Shown here: piece by piece, positions 48,101 through 60,100 of the stretch
How the letters are laid out: the number at the start of each line of letters is the position of its first letter
Numbering within the stretch: position 1 is the first letter of the stretch
The notes under the pieces: generated by a model
Databases searched by the model: none
Told to the model about the DNA's origin: nothing
Seen by the model: the letters and a program-made list of their open reading frames with translations, nothing else
Assembly (NCBI GenBank): GCA_025024175.1
Contig: QCXZ01000001.1
Span: 15,190,001-15,254,000 of the forward strand
Direction of reading: 5' to 3'
Length of the DNA: 64,000 nucleotides
Source of the DNA: Rhyzopertha dominica
Lineage: Eukaryota > Arthropoda > Insecta > Coleoptera > Bostrichidae
Program-made: the position numbers and the translations under genes

Positions 48101-51100
48101 CAAAAAGTGACCCTCAAACTGGGATTGGAACTCCTTTCTTCTGGCGACTTCGTCATTGTAAACAGTCAACAGATGGCAAGCCATGTCTGAGGCCCACTAA
48201 AAATTTACAAGATAAATTATGAAACGTTTCGGATACNAACAAAAAAAAAAACAAATAAAGTTCAGATATAACATGGTTTTATTCAAATTACTATTCTATA
48301 ATGTCTTTTTAGGCTAAATCTTAAATTTTTTATTAATAAAAGTTTGTTTAGAGAAAGAGAGTGTATTTTTAAAGACATATGATAATATACTATCTTTTTT
48401 GTTAAAGATCAGTAGTTGCAAATATATTTTTTCATATGATGTGCATCAGATTTTTTGTCATGTTTCTTTGAATCATTTTATATAGCGGCCTCATAATTAC
48501 ATATACAAAGGTTATTAATTTGGGGTATTGAACTTTACTGTTTTTGCTGCTTGAATGTCTCAGTAAACTTCTGAAATAAAAACCCGTCATTACAGTATCC
48601 CATAATTTTCCAGTTGATGTGCTAGACATGAATTGTTAATTGCATTATAACAACATTTTCAAACTCATAATGACAATAGATTCAGGTTGTTGTCCTTTCA
48701 AAATGTAATCTTCCAGCCTTGAAAACGTTTAGAATTAAAGAAATACACACACAAGTTTTTATTAGAGCTTGTTAATCAATAAACACTTAGATGAAAGCGG
48801 TACAGTTATAGAAATATTTTTTACCATTCAATAATTGGGTATTATCACTTTTTTTGAAAATTACATAAAATGAATCTTGAAGTGCATATATATCGTACGT
48901 CATGTTAAAAAACACAAAAAAAATATTTTTAGGTAGAGAATTTCAGGTCTGAAATTCGAATCTTAGGAGTCACCGCCAAAACGCTTCCATCCAAGGTTAT
49001 TCCACTCGTGACGTCAAGTGTCATGTAAACATTACCGAGGACCGTGCTACTTAATGGTGTAGTATCATTCTTGTATTGAAAAAGCCTTTGTGTGGTGTTT
49101 ATTGAAAGGACAGTGTAAGAGGTCGCACCAAAAAGTGATTTATGTAGTTTTACAAGCATCTATTATGTATAAAAACCAAAACAAGTGTTGTTTTGTACAT
49201 GGTTATAAAAGTATTTCAGTCAATATAGCTAACAAAATCTTTGTAACCGTTCCTCGAGATTATCAACGTATGAAAAAGTTGTTTAAGGCCCTTAGACGTG
49301 ATATGCCGAAATCGCAAACTTTGTTTTCCCGCTGTGAAGATCATCTTAATTCTTACTGTAAGTTTTATTATTCTTTTTGAGGTTATAAGTGTTTACCATT
49401 CAGTTTCCATTTTGTTATAGCTTGAAGAGGATATGAAAAATTATATGCGTTTTAAGTGGACAGAGGGAAATGATATAATAAAGAACGACGTTGTTCCTTA
49501 TATATTCGATTGTTAGCCAGACCGGAAACGAGCCACAAGAGCCCCGAAAATAAATGGCAATTTATATTTATTCTTACCTCTAAAATAAATGTCAAGTTTA
49601 GGGTACATTTTTGATTCTTACATTTTTATGTTTACAAATAGTATGTTTCCAATAACCCACTGCGATCAAATTATCAATGCTCCCTTAATTTGATAAAAAG
49701 TTCACTTATGCTATTGCTTTGTTGCTTTTACGTTCCTCATCTCCGCCGTGTTGAACCGCTCGCCGCTGTACATAAATTCCATAACAATGAACATGCCTTC
49801 AGAAGTCATAACTCATAAGTATTTCACTTTTTCTTGGCGTATTTTAATTCGTTTGTCATAAAATGAACGCAAACAACAAACTGATAAATTGACGGGCTGA
49901 GGCTGACGCATGACGCGCTGACCCTAGATGTAAACAAGCGGCCATTTACAAGACACCTGACGTCACGGCCAATATGTTTGCGTTTTGGCGGTCCCTTTAA
50001 ATATTCACATTTTGAATATTAAAAATACACCTTACGATCCATTTTTTCGTATTTATAAGCTGTCACAGCTGTTTTGTGGATTAGATGCTACCTATTAATA
50101 TGCAATTTAATAAAATATAAATACATGGCAAATACCCAATTATTTAGTTCAGTACCAAGCAAATAACAGTTATACTGATTTTGTATTTTTATTTTAAATG
50201 AAACAATTTATTGTAATAAAAACAGTAATTGCACTAGCAATGATTATATTAATTTTTCAAGTAGCTGAATGTATTTCTCACCATCAAATAGGCAATTTAA
50301 TTCATTAAAGTGTTTAATTTTAAGTTTAAATACAAATCTATGACCCAACAAGGCATACTTTCTATAAGAAGTTAAAAAATTTTAATTTTTATTCCACATT
50401 CACTAGTGATGCCCAAAATGAGCATCATTAACACCTCTGTTTGAATTACTATAAAGGTAGATCATATAACAATAGCTTGGCCCTATGACTGATAGAAGAA
50501 CCATAACACAAAATATTTGAGTCATTATACATAGTTGGATAGATACACTCCAACAAAAAATGAATTACCCATTTGACTGCTAGGAATTCTATGTATTCAT
50601 CTTTGACATTTCTGAAATTTAAAGAGTGCAAAAGTAAGTAAATATTGAATGATGCAACATGAATATTACACAGTAGAGCATTGTATTGCTTAGTATTGCA
50701 CCATATTCCATACAATATTGCTTCATACTGTGTGCAATATTGAATTGTACAGCAAAAGTAAGTATTTTTTAGTGTCAATTGGACAATACCAATCATTGCT
50801 CTCCTTTACGAGTTTCTAAGAATGAATAGTATTGTAATGATTTAATATAGATCCAAATTCAAAGAAAAAATTACGAATCTCCAACTTACCATTAAAAATG
50901 CTTGTGAAAATGCTCTCCTCCTAACCACTTCAGAAATAGAAGCCACATAAATTGGTGGTGCCTGATGAATCTGTCTTAAGATGTCAAACTGTCGCCTCAA
51001 TCGCCTGAGGCTTTCATTGTGAATTATCAGCTTTTGATTGAGTTCCATTATATTACTTTCCACCGCAACGATCCACTTCAAGCGATAAAGTATATTATTA

Positions 51101-54100
51101 CTTAGTTCATCTTTCGCTTTTGCACACCGACGACGGATATCACAGATACTTTGGTGATTCTGCAGCATGCCAATTAGTTGTCTACGATGTGATGCACACA
51201 GATCAGGTAATATGGAAGTGTCACCGATGTTACCGGCTCTCAGCTGANTCTGTATAAAATAATGTTGTCTGATGAATTAATGAGAATACAAAATATTTGG
51301 TCTCTTATCAATAATGATATACACTAATGTGACAATAAACAATAAATAATAAAAAATAAAATTTAGTGCTCATATAGATCATATTATTTATTAATAAACG
51401 CAGGGATTAGCACTACTCTTTTAAAATAACCATTATGTGATAATCAAGGATCATGAAGAACTCATATAACTGAGAACAACACAGTTACAATAAGGAATAC
51501 AAATTCACACTTGTTGCAATACACACGGGATGGCATATAATATGTAATTGATTGCTCAAAGGTTTTAATTAAAAGTTATGCATTATTTGAATTTTTGCCT
51601 GCACCTACATAACATATATCTACCGACTTGGACATAAAAGATAAGAAATTATTATGCAGGTACCAGTCAGCAATAAAAAATCTGCTGCAGTAGTAATTGC
51701 TCAAATTGCTATGTTATACAGTTAAACTCTGTTTATCCGAACCCCAGTTATCCGATACTCCGCATTATCCGAGCCACTCTCTGGAAACAATTGTCCGTTT
51801 TAACAGAGTTGCGGCACGCCTAAATTCTGCTTTATCCGAGCTGTAAATTCTAAGTTGCATGTAGAGGGTGAGCAAATAAGAGAGGTGGTCGGTCATATCT
51901 CATAAACCAGTAGCCCTAGAGCATTGAGGTAAACAAATTCTTAATCAAAGTGACCAAGAGAAATTGCTGGAAAATATTTTCGAGTTTGTAAAGTGCTCGC
52001 TAGAGGGCGCTGTGGCACATCCAAATTACAAAATTAATGTTTGTGTCGTTTTTAGTCTAATAAATGTTTGCGGTATTAAACATATTAAGACTGTTTGGAC
52101 TAAAGTCTACCATTTTTATTTAGAACATTTTTTTGTTAAATGTCAAATAAACGATTGGGGGGGCCGGTGAATATTATTACAGGAAATCGCTAATATTTCA
52201 GGTTTGGCTTGACCGATTTCAACCAATGAGGTGTCATTTTCAAGAACTTATGTGCCTTTATAAAAAAGCAATTTTAAGTGTCAAAACATAGTTTGTGTGT
52301 TGACCGCAAGGGGGCGGTTTCTGAAGTTACTACCTAAATATCGATTTTTCTAGAAATTTTTAAATGTAACGATATAAGGCTGTTTACTTCATTAAAAGAA
52401 CAATTGAATATAGACTAAAATGGTGAAAACCACACTTTCATATGTTGTTTTAATCTAAAGATATTAAAGATTGAATAGCAGAACTTGGTGATTTCATATA
52501 TACAGTATAACTTTTGAAAATTAAAGTTGGCTTGGAACAATAAATTTAACCAACATATCAATATATTATTATTACACTAATAATAAAAACATCAGAGTTG
52601 CAATAAACATATAAAAAATAGTGGAACAGTTAAGCAGGACAAAGAACTAAAATTCGGTAACAATAAACTGAACTAATTCTACTTTTAATTATTAATACTC
52701 AAGTGAAGAGTAGGTAAAAATACAAAGTACCACAACAAACATAATAAAAAAATAAACTATACTACACTAACTAAACAAATTATTACTATTATGGTCTACC
52801 AATTTATCTAAAATGTTCATACTCTAAATTTGCATTAATATCTATTTATTTAACAATCTTTCTCCACCTTTCATACTTTAATTATTCTTATTACTCTTTC
52901 TTTATGCAAAGATGGAACTTCTAGGCCTTTAAATGTCAACTAAACAGTTAAAAAGTTGTAAATAATGGAATGTTCTGCAGACCTAAATAAATGAAAATCT
53001 AAAAGCAAGTATAACAAATTCTGTTGAGTAATCAAGTTCACCTGATGGAGACTGATCTAATGTTCTGATACCACAGTTCTACATATATGTTTTTATCTGC
53101 TGTTTTTTTCATGAATTTATCATCTGATTGTTCAGCACACAAGATTATTATGAAAGATTCGTCACCAGATGTAGATTTTTAGGTTGCAACTGGACCATAA
53201 TCTTTTCCACTTAAAATTATTATATTTAACCCATTTTACATATGCCATTACAACTTGCTTTGAATATGTTGTTTTCACAATGATTTTACCTATGACTTCT
53301 AACTAATTTACTAACAGTAGCGACAACTTCATACCCAGAGCTGGAGTAAAATATGTTGGTAACATTAGGTTTTTAGCGATTTATTAATTGGTACCTTGAC
53401 CTTGGACATCATGATATATTATTGTGTACTGTTAATGATAGAAAGGTTTTCCGGATAAGAACAAAAAATGGGATTAGATGAGATCCTAGGACAAAAGTTG
53501 ATTAAAGCTGAGTTAAATTTGTGAATAAATAACGGAGATATTCAATAGTGATATTCATTTGTTCAGTGATTTTCATTATTACTAGTAAATGATGAAATGG
53601 TAAAATTGAGATAGCAGCTTGTATGCATAGTGAATATTGCTACCAGGTTTCCTTCAGTTATATGATGAAGTTGCTAGCATGAGTATTAGAGAGACCAGTT
53701 TTATACTTCTATCAGATTTTTCCACTTAAATTGTGATGAACCCAAGCATCAAAATGATTTAACCAGTTCAGTTTCTTAAAATGTTTGTGGATATAGGTTT
53801 TTGATATTTTTAACAATTTTGCTAATTTACACACAATACGGAAACGGTATGAGTATTTTGACCTAATTTTTATAGATCAAAGTTTTATATTATAAACAGT
53901 TAATTATTATAATTAAGAACCAAATGCAAAAGAAAGCAACATAAACAGCACCTTCTTAGAAGATTAACATCTAATTAAAGCATAATGTAAGTACCCAAAA
54001 TTTGAAAACTAATACGAGTTATACAGTAGAAAATCTATAAAAAATTTGCATTACTCAAATTATTGGGTGTTTTCTTAAACTACCCTTGATCTTTTTTGAA

Positions 54101-57100
54101 AATAGAAATGTCTGTATGTGCAATTCAATGTAGTGTAAGTGAATTAAATATTACAGCACTACAAAATAACTTAAGACATTGTTTTATAGAAATGGTAAAG
54201 TAACCCACAAAACTGGTTTTAACCGAAGACAAAGCTCGTAAATCAAAAATATTATTTCAAATACATTTTTTTAAATTGTTATCAGTATCATCAAACACAA
54301 GATGACAAACAAGAAAAAAAGATGAATCACAATATTTGTTCAACTAAACCTTTTAATACCTTTGATAATGTTGTAAACATATTTGCTTATTATCAGCCTG
54401 ACCTTGACCACACAGGGAGACAAAGAACATCAGAAACCTGATATTTTTCCCTGTATTAAGTGTTGTTTTCCTCTATCCACTAACAATGCTAAATATAATG
54501 TTGTTATAATTACCTGCTGGAAAGATTGGGCCAAGTCTCCTTGCTCCTGAACAATCTTCCTGGCATTAGCAAGCAGTTGATCCAGCCCAAACAATCTTTC
54601 TCCTATTCCTTTGACTTCTTTCATGTCCGGGTTATCAATGAACTGCAGTAATTTACTTACTTCTGCCTGAATTTCTTCCAGCAGCCTTCCATCGTACTAA
54701 AATGATTCATTAGTTTAGAATACTAAACCAACGTCTTTAAACACCAACTTACCTCGACTAAACCCCTTTCACAATTTTTATACAACTGCTCCAAAGAACT
54801 CTTGTCATCAGTGGCAGATATCCATTCTAACAAGGTGCTTGGGATTTTCTTCTTAATTACCAAATCTGAACTTGCCGAGGTGTCATCCGTTTTGTTTTCT
54901 ACTACTTCTTCTAATGTATCTTCAGAAGATAACAATGCAGGCAATAATGGTATCTGTTCTAATGAATCCAAGTCTTCTTTAAAACTATAAAAGATTAAAA
55001 TGAGTCGTACTTTTTCAGTTTTCTCATGTTTTTAACACTGTTATGAGCATGAAAAATTCCATACTTTATTAGCAAGATATAAAAGTTGGTGTATATAAAA
55101 TGTTTCACACATTATTACTACAGTGACCTTTATAGCCATGTTGAGGTCAACTGCTAGAGCTGGGAGCAAATATTGATATATCGATAGTTATCGATAATTA
55201 CCGGCTAGCGAAATATTAATAGTTGTACATCACAGCATTGTACAAATATGCACGCAAGCAACCTGTAGATCCTATTTGTAATTTAATTTTAATTACAATG
55301 TACACAATGGCAGCTTTTCAAATTAAAAAAGTAAAAACATTACAACTATGATGTAAATTACATATAAATTATGTAAATTAACTGGCAAGATGTCACCAGC
55401 TCTTTTCAAAAACATGCAATAATTTATATTTCTTTACATAAGTTACGAGAAATTTACATAGTTTACAAGTATTATGAATGTTGATATATCGATAATTATT
55501 GATAACTACAAGCTAATGTTATAAACAGTATGTTGAACCTAGGCGTATTGTGCAAATGTGTATGCATGGTGATGCATCCCATAGATTCTAAATCACGTGA
55601 AGACAAGATTCTACAGGGTGATTTACATAAGTTTCTACTTAATCATTATATTAAAATTAAAGTTTAAACTTTTGATAATGTAAAAGGTAGTCTAGGAACT
55701 CGAAAAATATTTTCAGTATTTTTTCACTTCCAGTTATACAGTATGCAGACTCTAACTGTGTTGTTTTAAATGAAACACCCAATATATTTACTGAATTTAT
55801 GGTTTCCCTGTTGAATTCTAACTGACTGGCCGTTTCGGCATTATTAGATATTGTGTTAAAAAAAAATTTGCCGTGCAAATGATAGATAGATAGTGAAGTG
55901 CGATTTTCACCTTTGTGCAGACTACGGCTATAGAAACGTTAAGTATGACTATTTTTTCCTAAGTATTATAAAGATGTGATACTTTCAATTTCGAGAAGTT
56001 GAAGTATGGATAACTTGATTTTCTTAAAATACACTGATGCATTTGTTTCTAGCCTATTAAATATGCATTGAAATACTCTTTCGATTGATATATAAGTAAT
56101 ATTATAGGTATCTGTTATTAACCATTTTCGAGAACATTAGGTAAAAACGTGTATGTTTTTAGGATAACTTTATTGACCATATAGTTTAAGATATGCCATT
56201 TTGGTAGTATTTAACATTTCCATAAAAAATGACCCAGCGGCTGCTTGCCAAAATTAGCAATAAATGCAAAAATTTAAAAACATGGTAATATTATCCTAAT
56301 AGAACTATGAATGTATTTGCCAAATGCAAAGGCCCTTCAAACGAACTGTTATGGCCGTAAAAGTGTTTTGCAGAGCTATGCTAGAAAATATGTGCAAAGA
56401 GCCCCTTTTTTAACCTTATTTGAACTCAAGAAACAAAATTTACAAGGGGTGCACTAGTGAATTTTAAAAATAAACAGTACTAGTCAGATGAGAATCCATA
56501 CTTTAGTGAATTTTAAAGAAAAATGTCGAGTAGGCGATATAATACATAACAATTCACTAAATTAAATCAAAAGAGCTAGTGCAGAAAAAGGGTGTAAATG
56601 AGTGGAAAAGGGTGTAAAAGAGTGGAAAAGGGTGGATAAAAATGGGTAGCATTTCGAGCATTATATATAGTTCATCTCTGTATGTTTTTTATTGTATTAT
56701 TATAAAGCTTTATTGCGGTTATTCTGTTTACTTCCCAGATTTTTTTTTCATTAAATGTTAATAAAATTTTAGAAAATGCGACAAGTGTGATTTGTAGTTG
56801 TATTAGTATACAGCTGCAATATTTTTTTCAGTTTTTTCAGATATTGCTTATTTTAAGAAGCAGCCCATACATAATTTTTTTAAATGTTAAATACCACCTG
56901 AATGGTAGATCTTAGACTATATTAGACTATAGATAACAAGGTTACCCTAAAATTCAAAGCAAAAATAAATTCCATAATACACATGTGATGCATGATTCTT
57001 TCTAATTTTCTCGAAAGTTGTTACAAACAGATACCTACAATATGATATTAATTTAATAGTGTATCATTGTATTTAAGAAAATCATGCTATCCATGTTCGA

Positions 57101-60100
57101 ACTTCCGAAATTGAAAGTGTTACATCATTATCATACCTAGGAAAAAGTAGTCGCACCTAACGCTTCTACAAAGTCACATCCTTACTCTGTACAGTGTTGA
57201 AAGTCACATTTTGCCATCTTCTTTATTGTCAGATATTACTAATTGTAGCAGGCACTGCAAATGTCATTATTTTTAACAAAATGTCAAATAAAGCCACAAT
57301 GGCTGATCTTGGACAAGTATGGTTAATAAAAAAAAAATTCCATTTGTACTAGCAGTTATAACCATCGGTTACAAATTTCTGACAGTTGTTGATAAATATC
57401 TGACAGCGGTTACTTGTCTCCCTTTAAACCGTGACGTCATTTGATTTACAAATGGAAAGCATCGGTTACATAAAAAGTAAAGCAAAAGTGAGGTTATTAC
57501 TTACATATCCAATGGATGGGAAGTATTGTATAGCGAAAACAATTTTCAAAAATTTTTATTTGCTCAATCGCTTAAAAATGCATGTCTAGGTATATCACAT
57601 TTATCACGGTACACTTATTAGTGATGATACGTTCTTGCGCACAAGACAGATGGAATGGGAAAAAATTGCCTTCTCATTCTAATATGTATATTCCGCTCCG
57701 GAGTCGTGTTCTCTCGCATTTCTACTGAAAGACGCTGTATTTGTTTGCAAGAATATTTTACAAGACAGTTGGAATAGGAGATCGCTTTCTCGTTCTAATA
57801 CATCGTGCTCCGCAGTCATCACACAGTGCAGCTTGGAATCCACTTATATGTTATACAGAAAATAGAGATGTGTTAAATACCTACTAATCAGTAGTCATTT
57901 AGTTTGTGTGTTTTGTAATCAAAAACTGCCTGACCATCGTCACAGCATAGGGAAACCAGCAGGCGCACTCCGCCCAAAATTGTAAGTGCACTCGAAGCTG
58001 TCAGTGTCAGAGTTTTCAAATTATTGGAGTAGAATGATCAAGAAATGCAATAGAGAAGTAAAAAAAGGATAGTTACACTATCCGCTGGTTGGAACCAATC
58101 TCCGAGGCTGATTACAAAATTTAAGGAACCGGGTTAGTCCAATGACGTCATGGTTTGAACCAGCGCTAAATGGAAAATGGGCGGTTACTTCAGCGGTTGA
58201 ACCAAAAGGCGAACTGCTACAAATGGAAATCGCTTAAAGTTACCTTAGTTACCAGAAGTGAAAAAATTCTGAAAATATTTTTAAAGCAGAGTTCTTAACC
58301 CACCAATGCACTATTAAAACTTCAAACCCTAATTTTATTATTTTCCCCGAAAGCTTCTAATGAACCACTTATGTGAATCACCCTGTACGCCAGGAATGCG
58401 GCTTTCTTAGACTTTTGGTATGGCCTTATTCAGCCTTTACGAAATTAATTAATACAATATTAAAATACATACAATTTTCAGGTGAAAATAGTTGAAATCT
58501 TATCTAGTGCAACGAATTTCAATTTCAGGCAATCAACCATAAAAAATTTCAGAATTTTTTTCATTTTCCTTTTTTGTGTAAATATAAATGTTATCGATAT
58601 ATTGATATTTAAAATCAGATATGGCCCAGCCCTTTCACCTGCACTTAAATAAGCTTACAAACATTTATTAAATATTATATACTTACTTCTCTACCAATGC
58701 TTGATATAAATCATGCTCCGCCATATATTCCAGATAATGTTTCTCGAATTTCTCAGCACGTTTGGATATATCCAACGTGATGTCATCTAAATTTGCGATG
58801 ACGGCTGACCATCCCTGCTTTTGCAGATGCTGGTCGTGCACAAGTTCCTCACACAATTTAGTCTGTTCCACAGACAATTCATGGAACTGCACAGCTATCT
58901 GAGATCGGGTAACTACAGTCTGATACGTAGCTGGTAAATCATGAGTCTCAGCCACTTTCTCTTTCATTTCTTCAATAAAAACTTCGTTAAAAAACTCTGT
59001 GTAATCGGTGCTGGCGAACGTACCTATATCAGAACTGGTATTGATGCTTGCTGTTGAAGGGTTAGGTGACTCTGTTAAGGATTTGGTGAATAGGAATACA
59101 GGATTTGTGTCAGTGCCAGCAGAATAAGTGCAAACTCGCACGTTAGGATCTAGACATTCACCCCCGCTAGCCAGCAAGACCTGCTGGTCTACTGGTATCT
59201 TGCATTGCTGTTCTATGTGTTTCTGCAGCACGCTAACACTAGAAGTAGAATAAATGTTAAATAATCATGTTTGACAATTTTTAAATACAGTGCTCAAATT
59301 AATTATTAGAAAGTTTATTTACATATTTCATTGTAGTACAGTCAGTTTCAAATGAGAAAAAGGCCATGTATTGCTGTGAACATGGTCTTTTCTCATCTGA
59401 AATAGACTGTAATATACAAAAATATAATATTGCATACTTTAAAGACTAACATATTGTTTGAATAAAAATAAGCAAAAATTAGTTATTTATATTTTGAGGA
59501 GCCTTTACGATACAGATAACTCACTCACAGAGTGGGCTTTGCAGTATTTTGTGATTTATCACTGTTAAACATGTGAAAAGTCGCAGATGCAGCTGCAATG
59601 CAGTAGAAAATGAGGGAACTATGATAATCATATCTCAAGTGAAATGCTGACACTTGTTTATGTAAATGAAGCACCCTATTGATTATGGATACTCTAATTT
59701 ATTTATGACAGAGATAGGTACAATTGGTAGTATTCATAATTGTGGAGCTGTTATAGAAATAATGAACAAAAATATTTCAAATGACAAATGTTTGCTACTA
59801 GACTAATTTCAATTTTGAAATAAGTGCTTAAAATTATTACACTGAAAATTGTTGACTGTAATTATAAACTTTTAAAGGAGTACTTATATAACTATAAAAT
59901 TACGACTTCACTTGCATAAACTGTAGACGTTGGTTAAACAAGGATGCAGATAACATGAAATCTAAAGGACCTCTATTTCAGGAACTTCCAATTCAGATTT
60001 TAGCACTAAAGAGAATCCAAATCTTTAATATTAGAGATAGAGAGGTGCATAACAAATAATTTAATATTTAAGACATTTTTCAGTAATATAATACTGATAT

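Larger units (their letters stand above)
48197..50889 (-). other. Atg17 intron 5
   Basis: 2.7-kb intron with a THAP-domain transposon remnant (48953-50013). The flanks 48197-48952 and 50014-50889 show nothing firm; a run of loosely repeated caatattg/tattgca motifs lies at 50680-50760. Confidence 0.65.
55614..58385. mobile_element. TA-flanked element, 2.77 kb, cagggtgatt ends
   Basis: Left end cagggtgatttacataagtt and right end acttatgtgaatcaccctg are inverted copies that continue inward for about 70 bp (aattaaagtttaaac against its counterpart near 58315). TA is at 55612-55613 and 58386-58387. It contains two further elements. Confidence 0.75.
55153..58635. mobile_element. outermost inverted-repeat element, hAT-like ends
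   Basis: gagctgggagcaaatattga followed by tatatcgatag at the left mirrors cgatatattgatattt and gcccagccct at the right. The AGCTGGG-type end followed by a TATCGATA palindrome is seen in hAT-type MITEs. An 8-bp target duplication was not found. Confidence 0.45.
54985..58686 (-). other. Atg17 intron 2
   Basis: 3.7-kb intron, almost entirely nested inverted-repeat transposons listed separately (55153-58635, 55614-58385, 55893-57213, 57340-58226). Confidence 0.75.

Noticed and set aside
50449..50796. 115-codon - strand frame in Atg17 intron 5
   Set aside because: It runs through loosely repeated caatattg/tattgca sequence and shows no domain; it is not spliced to the Atg17 exons, whose phases are complete without it.
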